Shown: positions 23,479 to 31,454 of the stretch, piece by piece
Numbering within the stretch: position 1 is the stretch's first letter
Layout: each line of letters begins with the position of its first letter
Source: an uncultured Candidatus Melainabacteria bacterium
GTDB lineage: Bacteria > Cyanobacteriota > Vampirovibrionia > Gastranaerophilales > Gastranaerophilaceae
NCBI GenBank assembly: GCA_937895785.1
Contig: CALBKW010000023.1
Span: forward strand, 1-32,503
Reading direction: 5' to 3'
DNA: 32,503 bases
Position numbers and translations under genes: made by a program
The notes under the pieces: generated by a model
Database searches by the model: none
Told to the model about the DNA's origin: nothing
Seen by the model: the letters and a program-made list of their open reading frames with translations, nothing else

Positions 23479-25983
23479 TTGCAATTTTTTGAAAAATACC
23501 ACGAAGAATTAAATAGATGTTCTAAACCGTATCAATATGTTGGCGGAGAAATTTATTCTGCAAACAAAGATTTTGATAGCTCAAAAGTTCGTTTTGCTAT
23601 GTGCTTTCCTGACAAATACGAAATTGGAATTAGCAACTTAGGCGCAAGAATTTTATACAATCAAATTAATAAACAAGACGGCTTTATGGCTGATAGAGTC
23701 TACGCTCCAGAGCCTGATTTTCACCCTCATCCACTTTATGCTGTTGAAAGCAAACGCCCACTAAAAGATTTTGACATAATCGGTTTTTCACTTCAATATG
23801 AATTATCTTATCCAACAGTGTTAAAAATGCTTGAAATGGGTGGAATTTCAATTAGAAATAACGATAGAAAAGAAGATGAACCGATAGTCATTGCTGGTGG
23901 TCCTTGTACTTTTAACCCACTTCCAATGTCAGAATTTATTGATGTATTTTCAATTGGCGACGGAGAACAACTTACCGTTGAGATTTGCGAATGTATTGAA
24001 CGTACAAAAGGATTGCCAAGACAAAAGCGTATTGAAGAATTATGCAAATTAAAAGGTTGTTGGTCAAAATCTATCGGCGGAATGGTTGAAAAAAGAGTTG
24101 AGCCATTGACTTATGATACAGCTCTAACAAAGCACCCTATTGCATTTTCAGCATCAATTCATGATAGAGCAATCGTTGAAATTCGTAGAGGTTGCGGTAG
24201 AATGTGCCGTTTTTGTCAACCTGGACATGTAACTTTGCCTGTAAGAGAAAGACCAGCGGAAGAAATTATAAAACTTACAAAAGAGCTAGTTCATAACACT
24301 GGTTATGATGAGTATTCATTGCTTTCGTTATCTTCTAACGATTACTCAAATATTTCAGAAGTAATAAAAGAATTAAGTTGCGAATTTAACAAAAAGAAAA
24401 TAGGTGTATCACTACCAAGCCAGCGTATCGACCACTTTAGCTTGGAACTTGCGGAACTTACACAATCAGTTCGCAAATCAACCATGACATTAGCACCAGA
24501 AGCTGGCAGTCAAAGACTTAGAAACGTTATAAAGAAAAACATTTCAGAAGAACAAATTATTAATGCAGTTATGCAACTTTATGAAAATGGTTGGAGCAGA
24601 ATAAAATTCTATTTTATTGTTGGTCTACCTTCTGAAACTTACGAAGATTTAGACGAAATGGCTCGCCTAATGGATACAATCAAATACAAAGTTCGTGGTT
24701 TAAAACGAGAAAAAGACCTTAAACACGGACTGGATTTGACTTGTACCTTGTCAATTTTTGTTCCAAAACCTTTCACTCCGTTCCAATTCTGTCCTCAAAT
24801 GGATTTGGACGAAGTAATGGAACATATTTATTACTTAAAAGAAAAAACAAAGCACATCAAAGGGCTAAAATTAAACTATCACGAGCGTTTTGTTTCTCAA
24901 ATTGAAGCTGTTTTAACTCGTGGCGACGATAGTCTTTGCGATTACATTGAAAAACTATATAAAAAAGGTTGCTACTTAGATGCTTGGGGAGAAAATTTCA
25001 GTAAAGAAACTTGGTCTGAAACAGCAGAAGAATGTGGCATTGATATTAAAAATTTAGCAATGAAAGAATTTCCTAGAGATAAAGAATTACCTTGGGACTT
25101 TATAGATGTAGGTATTAATAAACAATGGCTTGTTGACGAATATAACAAAGCTTTTGAGCAAACTAATTCAACAGAAATTCAACCTACCTGTGAACACAAA
25201 TGCGTTCAATGTGGAGTTTGCCCAAATTTAGGTGTACATAAAGTTTTAGATAAAAAATTCGTTGCAAAAAATTACATAAAACCAGAGCAAATACACTATG
25301 ACCCAAGAACTGCACCAACAATTACAACTTACAAATACCGATTAAAGGTTACAAAATTAGGTATTTTGAGATATTTTTCTCATCTTGATTGGCAAAATAC
25401 TTTCTTAAAATCAATATTACGTTCTGGGCTTAACGTAGCATTTACTCAAGGTTTTAACCCAACACCAAAAGTTTCTATGGGTATTGCCTTACCTTTATTT
25501 TTAGAAAGTAATGCAGAACTTGTTGACGTGGATCTGTTAGACAACATTTCTTGCGAAGAATTTAAAGATACACTTGAAAAAACTCTTCCTGAAGGTTGCA
25601 AAATCGTAAGCATTAGACCACTTGAAGTTGGAGAAAAAGCCATTGACCACACTGCTCAATGGGCTGAATATCAAGTTTCACTTATCAAAAAAGATGATTG
25701 TAATTTAGAAAAGTTTATGTTAAATTGTAATCAAGTTTTATCTTCTGACGAAATTTTATTGACGAAGAAAAACAAAAAAGGTTTACTAAAAACTTCAAAT
25801 ATAAAACCGTCAATTCAATCTTATAGGTTTGAAAATGACAATTTGTACATCGTATTGAAAGCAGGTCAAGGTAGTGAAATACCCGCCGTTAGAGCTGATG
25901 ACCTTATGAATTTAATATCCGAAGGTACAGTGTTTGACATTAAGCGCCTAAGATTTTTCGACGAAAGCTTGATGGAGTTATAA
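23479..25983 (+). CDS. B12-binding-like radical SAM protein fused to DUF2344
   Basis: 834-aa fusion of a TIGR03960-type radical SAM enzyme and a TIGR03936/DUF2344 domain, which are separate genes in many bacteria. Residues 1-210 form a B12-binding-like domain (VRFAMCFPDKYEIGISNLGARIL). The cluster motif is C239-GRM-C243-RF-C246, followed by radical-SAM strands to about 500. An extra Cys group, C571/C575/C578/C581, precedes the C-terminal DUF2344 region (about 616-834: YFSHLDWQNTFLKSILRSGLNVAFTQGFNP is its core). The start is TTG 23479. The gene lies directly before RNase E/G, a widely conserved order, so a link to RNA or ribosome maturation is likely, but the reaction is unknown. Confidence 0.9.
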   Translation: MQFFEKYHEELNRCSKPYQYVGGEIYSANKDFDSSKVRFAMCFPDKYEIGISNLGARILYNQINKQDGFMADRVYAPEPDFHPHPLYAVESKRPLKDFDIIGFSLQYELSYPTVLKMLEMGGISIRNNDRKEDEPIVIAGGPCTFNPLPMSEFIDVFSIGDGEQLTVEICECIERTKGLPRQKRIEELCKLKGCWSKSIGGMVEKRVEPLTYDTALTKHPIAFSASIHDRAIVEIRRGCGRMCRFCQPGHVTLPVRERPAEEIIKLTKELVHNTGYDEYSLLSLSSNDYSNISEVIKELSCEFNKKKIGVSLPSQRIDHFSLELAELTQSVRKSTMTLAPEAGSQRLRNVIKKNISEEQIINAVMQLYENGWSRIKFYFIVGLPSETYEDLDEMARLMDTIKYKVRGLKREKDLKHGLDLTCTLSIFVPKPFTPFQFCPQMDLDEVMEHIYYLKEKTKHIKGLKLNYHERFVSQIEAVLTRGDDSLCDYIEKLYKKGCYLDAWGENFSKETWSETAEECGIDIKNLAMKEFPRDKELPWDFIDVGINKQWLVDEYNKAFEQTNSTEIQPTCEHKCVQCGVCPNLGVHKVLDKKFVAKNYIKPEQIHYDPRTAPTITTYKYRLKVTKLGILRYFSHLDWQNTFLKSILRSGLNVAFTQGFNPTPKVSMGIALPLFLESNAELVDVDLLDNISCEEFKDTLEKTLPEGCKIVSIRPLEVGEKAIDHTAQWAEYQVSLIKKDDCNLEKFMLNCNQVLSSDEILLTKKNKKGLLKTSNIKPSIQSYRFENDNLYIVLKAGQGSEIPAVRADDLMNLISEGTVFDIKRLRFFDESLMEL

Positions 25984-26001
25984 AAAGAAAAGGAATTTTA
26001 A

Positions 26002-27750
26002 ATGAAAGACAAAAAGAATTTTGCACAAAAAGAACAAAACTCTGCAAAAAAAATTGTTATTGCTGAACGTGATAATATAGGTGCTTTAATGGAAGGCGAC
26101 AAAGTTTTAGACCTATACATCAATCGTGGAGAAGTTTTATTAGGTGATGTTTACTTGGCAACCGTACAAAACATCTTACCAAGTATTGATGCAGCTTTCG
26201 TTGATGTTGGCGTTGACAAAATGGGCTTCTTACACGCTCAAGACATTATGGGTAAAGGTGCTTTAAAAGATAAATTGTCACCTAATCAAAAACTTGTAGT
26301 TCAAGTAGTAAAAGAGCCAACTGGACATAAAGGTCCTAGAGTTACAACTGAAATCAGCCTTCCTGGTAGATTTTTAGTATTAATGCCATCGGAACCTGGT
26401 ATCAACGTAAGCCGTAAAATTGAATCATCAAAAGAACGTGCAAGATTGAAATCTATCGTTAGCCTATTAAAACCCGTAGGCGTTGGCGTTATTATAAGAA
26501 CAGAAGCGGAAGGACAATCAGAAGCAGACATTCAAGAGGATTTAGAAATTCTTTTAGAAAAATGGAATAATATTGTTACTGCAGCAGAATCTTTAACTCC
26601 TCCAAGCTTGATTTATCGTGACCAAGACTTGTTATATAGAGTTATTCGTGAAGCTTGCTCAGAAGATGTAAATGAAATTATTGTCGATACTGCATTTGCC
26701 TTAAACAGAGTTCAAACTCTTCTTCAAAACTGGCACATGAACAAAAATATAAACGTTACATTATACAAGGGCAATGAACCGTTATTAATTGCAACTAATG
26801 TCCACAAAGAAATTAAGGCTGCATTAAATATGAAAGTTAATATGCCATCAGGCGGTTACTTATTCATTCAACAAACTGAAGCTCTTACAGTTATCGACGT
26901 AAACTCTGGTAAATTTGTAAGCTCTGCAACTCAAGACGAAACAATCTTAAAAACAAATATTGAAGCAGTACACGAAATCGCACGTCAATTACGTTTACGT
27001 AATATCGGTGGTATGATTATCATTGACTTCATTGATATGACTTCTCGTGTAGATAAATTGGCAATTATGGAAGAATTAGAACTTGCAATCGAAGACGACA
27101 AGGCAAAACCTCAAGTTGGTCAACTTTCTGACTTAGGACTTGTTGAAATGACTCGCCACAGACAAGGTCAAGCAATCTCAGAAGTATTCGCTAAAAAATG
27201 TCCACATTGTCACGGCGAAGGTTTCATTGTTGAAGATTTCAAATTTGCATCACCTACCGCAGAAGGTGAATACAGAGCAAAAGCTGCAAAAATGAAACTT
27301 CCAATCAGCGGTTTCAAGAAAAATAATAACAATAAAAAACAAAACAATAATAACAACAATGCACCTCAACAAGAACAAGTAATGGAACAATCAGCACCGC
27401 TAGAAACAACTGAAAATCCATCAGTAGAGGCTGAAGTTGAAACTAAAAAACGTGAAAACAAAAAAACAAATAATAGAAATAACAAACGTAATTTTAACAA
27501 AAAACAACTTAATGAAAATTCTGAAGTAAAAACTGCACAAACAATGATTACTGCGGAAGATGAAATTAAGCCTGTAATCGAGGAACCTACACCAGTTCAG
27601 GAAACTCCAGCAGAAGTTGTCGAAGTACAAGCTGAAACTAATGCAGAGGAAAAACCTAAAAGAACAAGAAGACCTAACAGAGGTGGGGCAAAAACAAAAC
27701 GTCAAACTCGTTCTAAAAAAACAAGTGAGGAAAAAGTTGAAGAAGAATAA
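26002..27750 (+). CDS. rne/rng: Ribonuclease E/G
   Basis: 582-aa endoribonuclease of the RNase E/G family, for mRNA turnover and rRNA/tRNA processing. S1 RNA-binding domain about residues 40-125 (GDVYLATVQNILPSIDAAFVDVG). The catalytic DNase I-like domain carries the Mg2+ aspartates D299 (IDVNSGKF) and D342 (IIIDFIDM). The Zn-link CPHC is at 400-403. Beyond about 440 the protein becomes low complexity: an Asn/Gln/Lys-rich run, acidic Glu/Pro/Val stretches, and a basic patch KPKRTRRPNRGG near the end, similar in style to cyanobacterial RNase E tails that recruit partners. The ATG at 26002 has AAAGGA upstream; it follows the radical-SAM gene by 18 nt. Its end overlaps the next gene by 14 nt. 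Confidence 0.92.
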   Translation: MKDKKNFAQKEQNSAKKIVIAERDNIGALMEGDKVLDLYINRGEVLLGDVYLATVQNILPSIDAAFVDVGVDKMGFLHAQDIMGKGALKDKLSPNQKLVVQVVKEPTGHKGPRVTTEISLPGRFLVLMPSEPGINVSRKIESSKERARLKSIVSLLKPVGVGVIIRTEAEGQSEADIQEDLEILLEKWNNIVTAAESLTPPSLIYRDQDLLYRVIREACSEDVNEIIVDTAFALNRVQTLLQNWHMNKNINVTLYKGNEPLLIATNVHKEIKAALNMKVNMPSGGYLFIQQTEALTVIDVNSGKFVSSATQDETILKTNIEAVHEIARQLRLRNIGGMIIIDFIDMTSRVDKLAIMEELELAIEDDKAKPQVGQLSDLGLVEMTRHRQGQAISEVFAKKCPHCHGEGFIVEDFKFASPTAEGEYRAKAAKMKLPISGFKKNNNNKKQNNNNNNAPQQEQVMEQSAPLETTENPSVEAEVETKKRENKKTNNRNNKRNFNKKQLNENSEVKTAQTMITAEDEIKPVIEEPTPVQETPAEVVEVQAETNAEEKPKRTRRPNRGGAKTKRQTRSKKTSEEKVEEE

Positions 27751-28252
27751 TATTAAAAATTTGATATTATCAATTGCTTGTATTTTAACTATTCAAATGG
27801 TTGCAATTTCAGCACCAACAAGCCAAATTCCAGTTTCAGCATCTTATGATGATATGATAAATGTTGCAAAAGAACAAGTGTCAACATCTCCTGCTTCTGG
27901 AGATATACAAGTTCAAGCAAAGGCTCAAGAAGAGCCTCTTGCTCCTCGAGGAGATTTAGCTTATTCAAATACAATGCCAGAAGTTGCAAATACAACAGCA
28001 ATTCAACCTCAAGTACAGCCACAAACAAAACCTAAAAGAAGTTTTGCGAGTATGGTTTTCAAATTCATTCTAGCAATGATTTGGGTTGTGATTTCTTCTA
28101 TTGTTATTTTTATAATATTGATATCTTACAAAAGATTAGTTCTAAAAGGAAAACCTGTTAGACCAACTTATGAAACGACAGAACAATCTTTAGATACACC
28201 TAAAAATTTTAAAGAAGCAATCAAATTATTTTTAGACAAAACTAAATGGTAA
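27737..28252 (+). CDS. Membrane-anchored protein overlapping the RNase E/G end
   Basis: Unrecognised 171-aa protein. I choose TTG 27737 because GAGG lies 6 nt upstream and a signal-peptide-like N-terminus follows: M-KKNNIKN, then LILSIACILTIQMVAISA with probable cleavage after AISA. The frame is open back to 27617, but that part reads as RNase E/G in another frame. The middle (about residues 27-100) is low complexity, rich in Ser, Pro, Gln and Ala. A second hydrophobic helix is near 105-130 (MVFKFILAMIWVVISSIVIFIILIS, about 25 residues, quoted in part), followed by a cytoplasmic-type basic tail ending in LDKTKW. Its 3' end overlaps the convergent ArsP_2 gene by 11 bp. Confidence 0.65.
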   Translation: MKKNNIKNLILSIACILTIQMVAISAPTSQIPVSASYDDMINVAKEQVSTSPASGDIQVQAKAQEEPLAPRGDLAYSNTMPEVANTTAIQPQVQPQTKPKRSFASMVFKFILAMIWVVISSIVIFIILISYKRLVLKGKPVRPTYETTEQSLDTPKNFKEAIKLFLDKTKW

Positions 28253-29183
28253 AATGCAATAATTGAATTACAAAACCTGATATTATTGAAGTTACTAGTA
28301 AAATAGAAATTATACGCAATGAGTCTTTTATAGACTCATTGTTTTTAAATAAAATTAAAAGTCCTAAACCTGCATTTGTTGATAGTCCTGAAATTAGTGC
28401 ACCAAAAGATAAAGCTGATTTAATGTATAACATTACAACCAATACAGATATTGCACAATTTGGAATTAAACCGACAAATGATGCAATTATTACTTGTAAA
28501 TATTTATTTGTAGTAAATAAGGCTGTAATTCCACCTGATGCCATAGTTAGAGAATAACCTAAAACACAATTTATCAACAGAATAAATAAAAAGATGTTGA
28601 AAGTATGTTTTAGTGGGTGAATTAACAAATTTTGAATATGTGATTGGATTTTATTATGACAACAACCTGTTTCATTAATTTCAATCTTTTCTGGAGCTTT
28701 TTTTAATTCAGGTTTTACAATCATATCAATAAAATGACCAACAACAATTGCAATACAAACCTTTATCGCAATTACTGGTAAAATTACAGGAAATTTGTCT
28801 GGATACATCAGCAAGACAGGTATTGCCTCATCACTTGTTGCCAAATATACAGCTATTAGAGTTCCGAGAGTAATAAACCTTTCAACATAAAGCATTGTCG
28901 CAATTACAGAAAATCCACATTGAGGTATTGATGCAAGTAATGCACCTATTATTGCGCCATATTTAGCAGAATATCTTGAAAAATGTTCAATTCTTTCGGA
29001 AAAATAATTTTCAAATATTTCAATAAAGATAAATATTACAAATAAAAAAGGTATTAAAATAAGACTTTCTGCCATTGGTTCTAAAAAAACATTTGGCAAA
29101 TGCAAGTATTTTAAACCATTTTCAATTAGTTCCACACTTGATTCATTAAAACTTGTTATACTATTTAAAACTTCTATCAACAT
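28242..29183 (-). CDS. ArsP_2-type putative heavy-metal/manganese exporter
   Basis: 313-aa polytopic membrane protein of the ArsP_2 family (about 10 TM helices; members are annotated as putative manganese or heavy-metal exporters). The two family halves each contain a P-x-C motif: ASIPQCGFSVIATMLYVERF (84-103) and GLIPNCAISVLVVMLYIKSA, the latter followed by STNAGLGLL. A cytoplasmic loop contains GCCH (173-176), a plausible metal site. ATG 29183 lacks a Shine-Dalgarno; a perfect TATAAT (minus strand, 29193-29198) ends 9 nt before it, so the leader would be at most a few bases. It is divergent from a small secreted protein. The specific metal is not established by sequence. Confidence 0.8.
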   Translation of the reverse strand: MLIEVLNSITSFNESSVELIENGLKYLHLPNVFLEPMAESLILIPFLFVIFIFIEIFENYFSERIEHFSRYSAKYGAIIGALLASIPQCGFSVIATMLYVERFITLGTLIAVYLATSDEAIPVLLMYPDKFPVILPVIAIKVCIAIVVGHFIDMIVKPELKKAPEKIEINETGCCHNKIQSHIQNLLIHPLKHTFNIFLFILLINCVLGYSLTMASGGITALFTTNKYLQVIIASFVGLIPNCAISVLVVMLYIKSALSFGALISGLSTNAGLGLLILFKNNESIKDSLRIISILLVTSIISGFVIQLLHFTI

Positions 29184-29211
29184 TCCATAAAAATTATATC
29201 ACTAAAACCTA

Positions 29212-29240
29212 TTGCAATATAAAATTTTAACAATTATAAT
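29212..29240 (+). promoter_or_regulatory. Leaderless-type promoter of the 119-aa secreted protein gene
   Basis: TTGCAA at 29212-29217, spacer 17, TATAAT at 29235-29240, then 6 nt to ATG 29247 and no Shine-Dalgarno. The predicted transcription start is the start codon itself. The ArsP_2 promoter lies back to back with it. Confidence 0.6.
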
Positions 29241-29246
29241 AAAGCC

Positions 29247-29606
29247 ATGAAGTTTGCAAAACACATATTTTTTATATTATTATCAATTGTTTGTTTCTCG
29301 CAAACGGTTTTGGCAAGCGACTTTTCGGATAAAGTTATTTCTAATACAACATCAGAAATAGCTCACTCTCAAACTGTTTTTGATACAGAAAAAGAATCAC
29401 ATGCTTTTATTGTTGCAAACTCTACTAGCGAATTATCTCAAATTTCACAACGAAAAAAGGTTGATTTCGGTAGTTCAAACTTTTTCACAGCAAACAATAT
29501 TTTCTATATAAATGAACCTAAAAATAGAATATTAGGTTCTAATTTCGGCGAAGAAATAGCAATAAAACACATATTTTTAAGCGAATATTCGCCCCATGCT
29601 CCTTAA
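29247..29606 (+). CDS. Small secreted protein, divergent from ArsP_2 exporter
   Basis: 119-aa protein with a clear signal peptide: MKFAKHIFFILLSIVCFSQTVLAS, probable cleavage after LAS at residue 24. The mature part (about 95 aa) is polar, Ser/Thr-rich and has no cysteine, so it is not a lipoprotein. I recognise no domain. The C-terminus FLSEYSPHAP contains a His and acidic residues but no obvious metal motif. Its start is probably leaderless. Being divergent from a metal-exporter family gene with 63 nt between the starts suggests shared control, which is inference from position only. A weak 7-bp hairpin (29638-29644 with 29648-29654) follows it. Confidence 0.7.
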   Translation: MKFAKHIFFILLSIVCFSQTVLASDFSDKVISNTTSEIAHSQTVFDTEKESHAFIVANSTSELSQISQRKKVDFGSSNFFTANNIFYINEPKNRILGSNFGEEIAIKHIFLSEYSPHAP

Positions 29607-29691
29607 ATTTGTAGACTAAAATAACACAATTTATCGACAAAGATTATATCTTTGCCCGCTTTTGGTATTACAAAATTTAAGGAGAAGAAAC

Positions 29692-29826
29692 ATGACAGAA
29701 CAACAAAATAATAATACACAACATCATTACAACGAATCACATGGTACAGGCGTTATCAGTTCAATGATATTCCTTATTCTCATTGGGGTTGCAATGTTTT
29801 TCATTGCAAAATTTATGGGAATGTAA
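29692..29826 (+). CDS. 44-aa single-TM small membrane protein
   Basis: Small frame from ATG 29692 to TAA 29824-29826 with a strong ribosome site AAGGAG (29679-29684, 7 nt spacing). The product has a polar N-terminus rich in Gln, Asn and His (MTEQQNNNTQHHYNESHG) and one TM helix at about residues 21-40 (VISSMIFLILIGVAMFFIAK), then FMGM. A good terminator follows. The coding signs are convincing despite the size. No family recognised; possible regulator or subunit of a membrane complex. The HH and H near the membrane could bind metal, which would suit the exporter next door, but this is speculation. Confidence 0.65.
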   Translation: MTEQQNNNTQHHYNESHGTGVISSMIFLILIGVAMFFIAKFMGM

Positions 29827-29859
29827 TTTAATAAACAGACTTTCTTAAATCAACATTTG

Positions 29860-29884
29860 GCGGTTTTTGCAATGCAAAAACCGC
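29860..29884 (+). terminator. Terminator of the 44-aa gene
   Basis: 11-bp perfect stem (29860-29870 with 29874-29884), 3-nt loop, GCGGTTTTTGC arm, followed by TTTATTTTAT. Intrinsic terminator. Confidence 0.85.
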
Positions 29885-29939
29885 TTTATTTTATACAAAA
29901 TTTTCTCTAAAAAGGGTTTAAATCTAAATAAAAATATTG

Positions 29940-29945
29940 TACAAT
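29940..29945 (+). promoter_or_regulatory. -10 of a leaderless transcript (DUF2971 gene)
   Basis: TACAAT within TGTACAAT, ending exactly 6 nt before ATG 29952; TTTAAA at 29917-29922 is a weak -35 (spacer 17). No Shine-Dalgarno precedes the ATG. Confidence 0.5.
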
Positions 29946-29951
29946 ATAAAT

Positions 29952-30806
29952 ATGGTTAAATCTGCATCAAAAAAGCTTGGATATCACTATTGTTCTGTTG
30001 ATACATTCATGCAAATTATAGAAAATAAAACTCTTTGGTTATCACATTCTCGCACGATGAATGATAAATTGGAATGCGTTTATATTTTAGAGATATTAAG
30101 ACAAGTTATTGAAGATGTAAACTATCAAGATAATTCTAAAAAAAGTATTTTAGATGAAATTGAAAAATCTTGCAAAAATAATGTTGATTATCCATACATC
30201 ATAAGCCTTTCTAAAAACAAGGATTTGTTAAGCCAATGGAGAGCATACGGCGACAACGGCAAAGGTGTAGCTATAGGTTTAGACTTGTCTAAAATTCCTC
30301 ATAAGGATTTACTTGGAAACGGCGATACAGATTCAAATATTATTATTGATGAGGTTTGCTATAAAACAAAAACTATCTATTCGATATTAAAGAAAATGTT
30401 AGAAACAATACCATACCTAACAGACAAATATATTGAACGAAAACCGATTGTTGAATACATTTGTCAATTTATCAAAATATTATCAGCATTCACTAAAAAT
30501 AGCACTTTTTCAGAGGAAAAAGAATACAGAATTTGCTATTTTCCCTGTTACAGATATCTATTAAAGAACTTATATAAGGAAAATGTTGAAATAGAACAAC
30601 ATTTAGACTTAAAATTCAGAACTAAAAACTCTGAAATCATATCATACTTTGAATATAATTTTAACGATGATGTTGTTTCAGAAATTGTTTTAGGACCAAC
30701 AACAAGAGTTAATAAAAATCAACTTACACTGTTTTTAAGCCAATATTTGCCAAAAATAAAAATAAAAAATAAAATAATTGATTCTAAAATACCTTTAACA
30801 TATTAA
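29952..30806 (+). CDS. DUF2971 family protein
   Basis: 284-aa soluble protein of the DUF2971 family, whose function is unknown. Diagnostic parts: an N-terminal block LGYHYCSVDTFMQIIENKTLWLSHSRTMND (start shown only in part here), the core ISLSKNKDLLSQWRAYGDNG followed by KGVAIGLDLS, and EEKEYRICYF near residue 190. C-terminal FEYNF...VSEIVLGPTTRVN is also typical. The frame opens at a TTG five codons earlier (29937), but that TTG overlaps the -10 TACAAT, so I take ATG 29952, a probable leaderless start. Members occur patchily, sometimes near defence or phage genes; nothing here supports that role. It stands alone between two terminators. Confidence 0.85.
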   Translation: MVKSASKKLGYHYCSVDTFMQIIENKTLWLSHSRTMNDKLECVYILEILRQVIEDVNYQDNSKKSILDEIEKSCKNNVDYPYIISLSKNKDLLSQWRAYGDNGKGVAIGLDLSKIPHKDLLGNGDTDSNIIIDEVCYKTKTIYSILKKMLETIPYLTDKYIERKPIVEYICQFIKILSAFTKNSTFSEEKEYRICYFPCYRYLLKNLYKENVEIEQHLDLKFRTKNSEIISYFEYNFNDDVVSEIVLGPTTRVNKNQLTLFLSQYLPKIKIKNKIIDSKIPLTY

Positions 30807-30813
30807 AAAAAAA

Positions 30814-30840
30814 GAGGCGCAGCCGAAACGGCTGCGCCTT
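30814..30840 (-). terminator. Terminator of the cupin gene
   Basis: 11-bp perfect stem (30815-30825 with 30829-30839) plus a closing G-T pair, 3-nt loop, core GGCGCAGCCG. On the minus strand it is followed by a run of nine or ten pyrimidines, nearly all T. It ends the minus-strand cupin gene and may also stop the DUF2971 transcript. Confidence 0.87.
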
Positions 30841-30852
30841 ACAACATACAAA

Positions 30853-31158
30853 TTATATTTTTATAAGAATAAATTTACTATCTTTAATCCCCAAAACTTT
30901 GTGTTGAGTATCCTTTTTAAACATAAGCATTTCGCCTTTTTTGACATTAAATTTTTGCGCATCAAAATGTAGTTCGATTTCCCCGTCTAAAACATATACA
31001 GCAGCATCCTCTTTTGAGGTATGAGTATCTATAAGTCCTTCTTTTTCAATAGCAACTAAAGTTAAACTACTATCTCCGTTTTCCATCATGACTCTTTTAT
31101 TAAACTTTTTACCGTCTAAATGAATATTTTTTTCTACAGAAAATGGATTGTAAAACAT
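30853..31158 (-). CDS. Small cupin-domain protein
   Basis: 101-aa single-domain cupin (cupin_2). Residues about 30-100 form the beta barrel: motif 1 is around GLIDTHTSKEDAAVYVLDGEIELHF, with H46 and E50 in the positions that usually bind metal, and motif 2 is KKGEMLMFKKDTQHKVLGI with H86 as the second-motif histidine. This keeps a plausible metal site, although the first motif has HTS where HxH is usual. Small cupins act as isomerases, dioxygenases or ligand sensors; which one cannot be told here. ATG 31158 has AAGGAG 7 nt upstream. It stands alone, with tandem repeats upstream that may be a regulatory site. Confidence 0.83.
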   Translation of the reverse strand: MFYNPFSVEKNIHLDGKKFNKRVMMENGDSSLTLVAIEKEGLIDTHTSKEDAAVYVLDGEIELHFDAQKFNVKKGEMLMFKKDTQHKVLGIKDSKFILIKI

Positions 31159-31191
31159 ATTTTATCTCCTTATTTTTATTACACATGGACA

Positions 31192-31222
31192 TTAAACATC
31201 AGAGATAAAAGTTAGACATCAG
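31192..31222. repeat. Tandem 11-bp repeat upstream of the cupin gene
   Basis: TTAAACATCAG (31192-31202) and TTAGACATCAG (31212-31222): one mismatch, start-to-start distance exactly 20 bp, about two helical turns. It lies 34-64 bp before the cupin start codon, near where a -35 or activator site would be. Confidence 0.5.
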
Positions 31223-31454
31223 CCAGTAAAGCATCTGTCAGGATAAGAAATTACTAAAAAAGCAAAATAAAAAGTCTCACATATTTGCAAGACTTAAAAA
31301 AAATATACATTTACCCCACACCATTAATAACATGAACAATATTTTAAGTCAAACAGACTTAGCCTAATTGGACAATCAATGTAAATATTTTGTTACATAC
31401 TAGCAATTAATATTTTCTCAGTAGTTTGTATGATTGTGATTAAATTGTTCGTAT
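31223..31454. other. Non-coding stretch upstream of glgC
   Basis: Together with flanks, 31159-31497 (339 nt) has no gene I can support. It contains a hairpin AAGTCT (31272-31277)/AGACTT (31290-31295) with T-rich sequence on its minus-strand side, a hairpin TAAGTC (31345-31350)/GACTTA (31356-31361), and ATGTAA (31379-31384)/TTACAT (31393-31398). No small frame with a ribosome site and no known riboswitch pattern was recognised. Confidence 0.5.
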
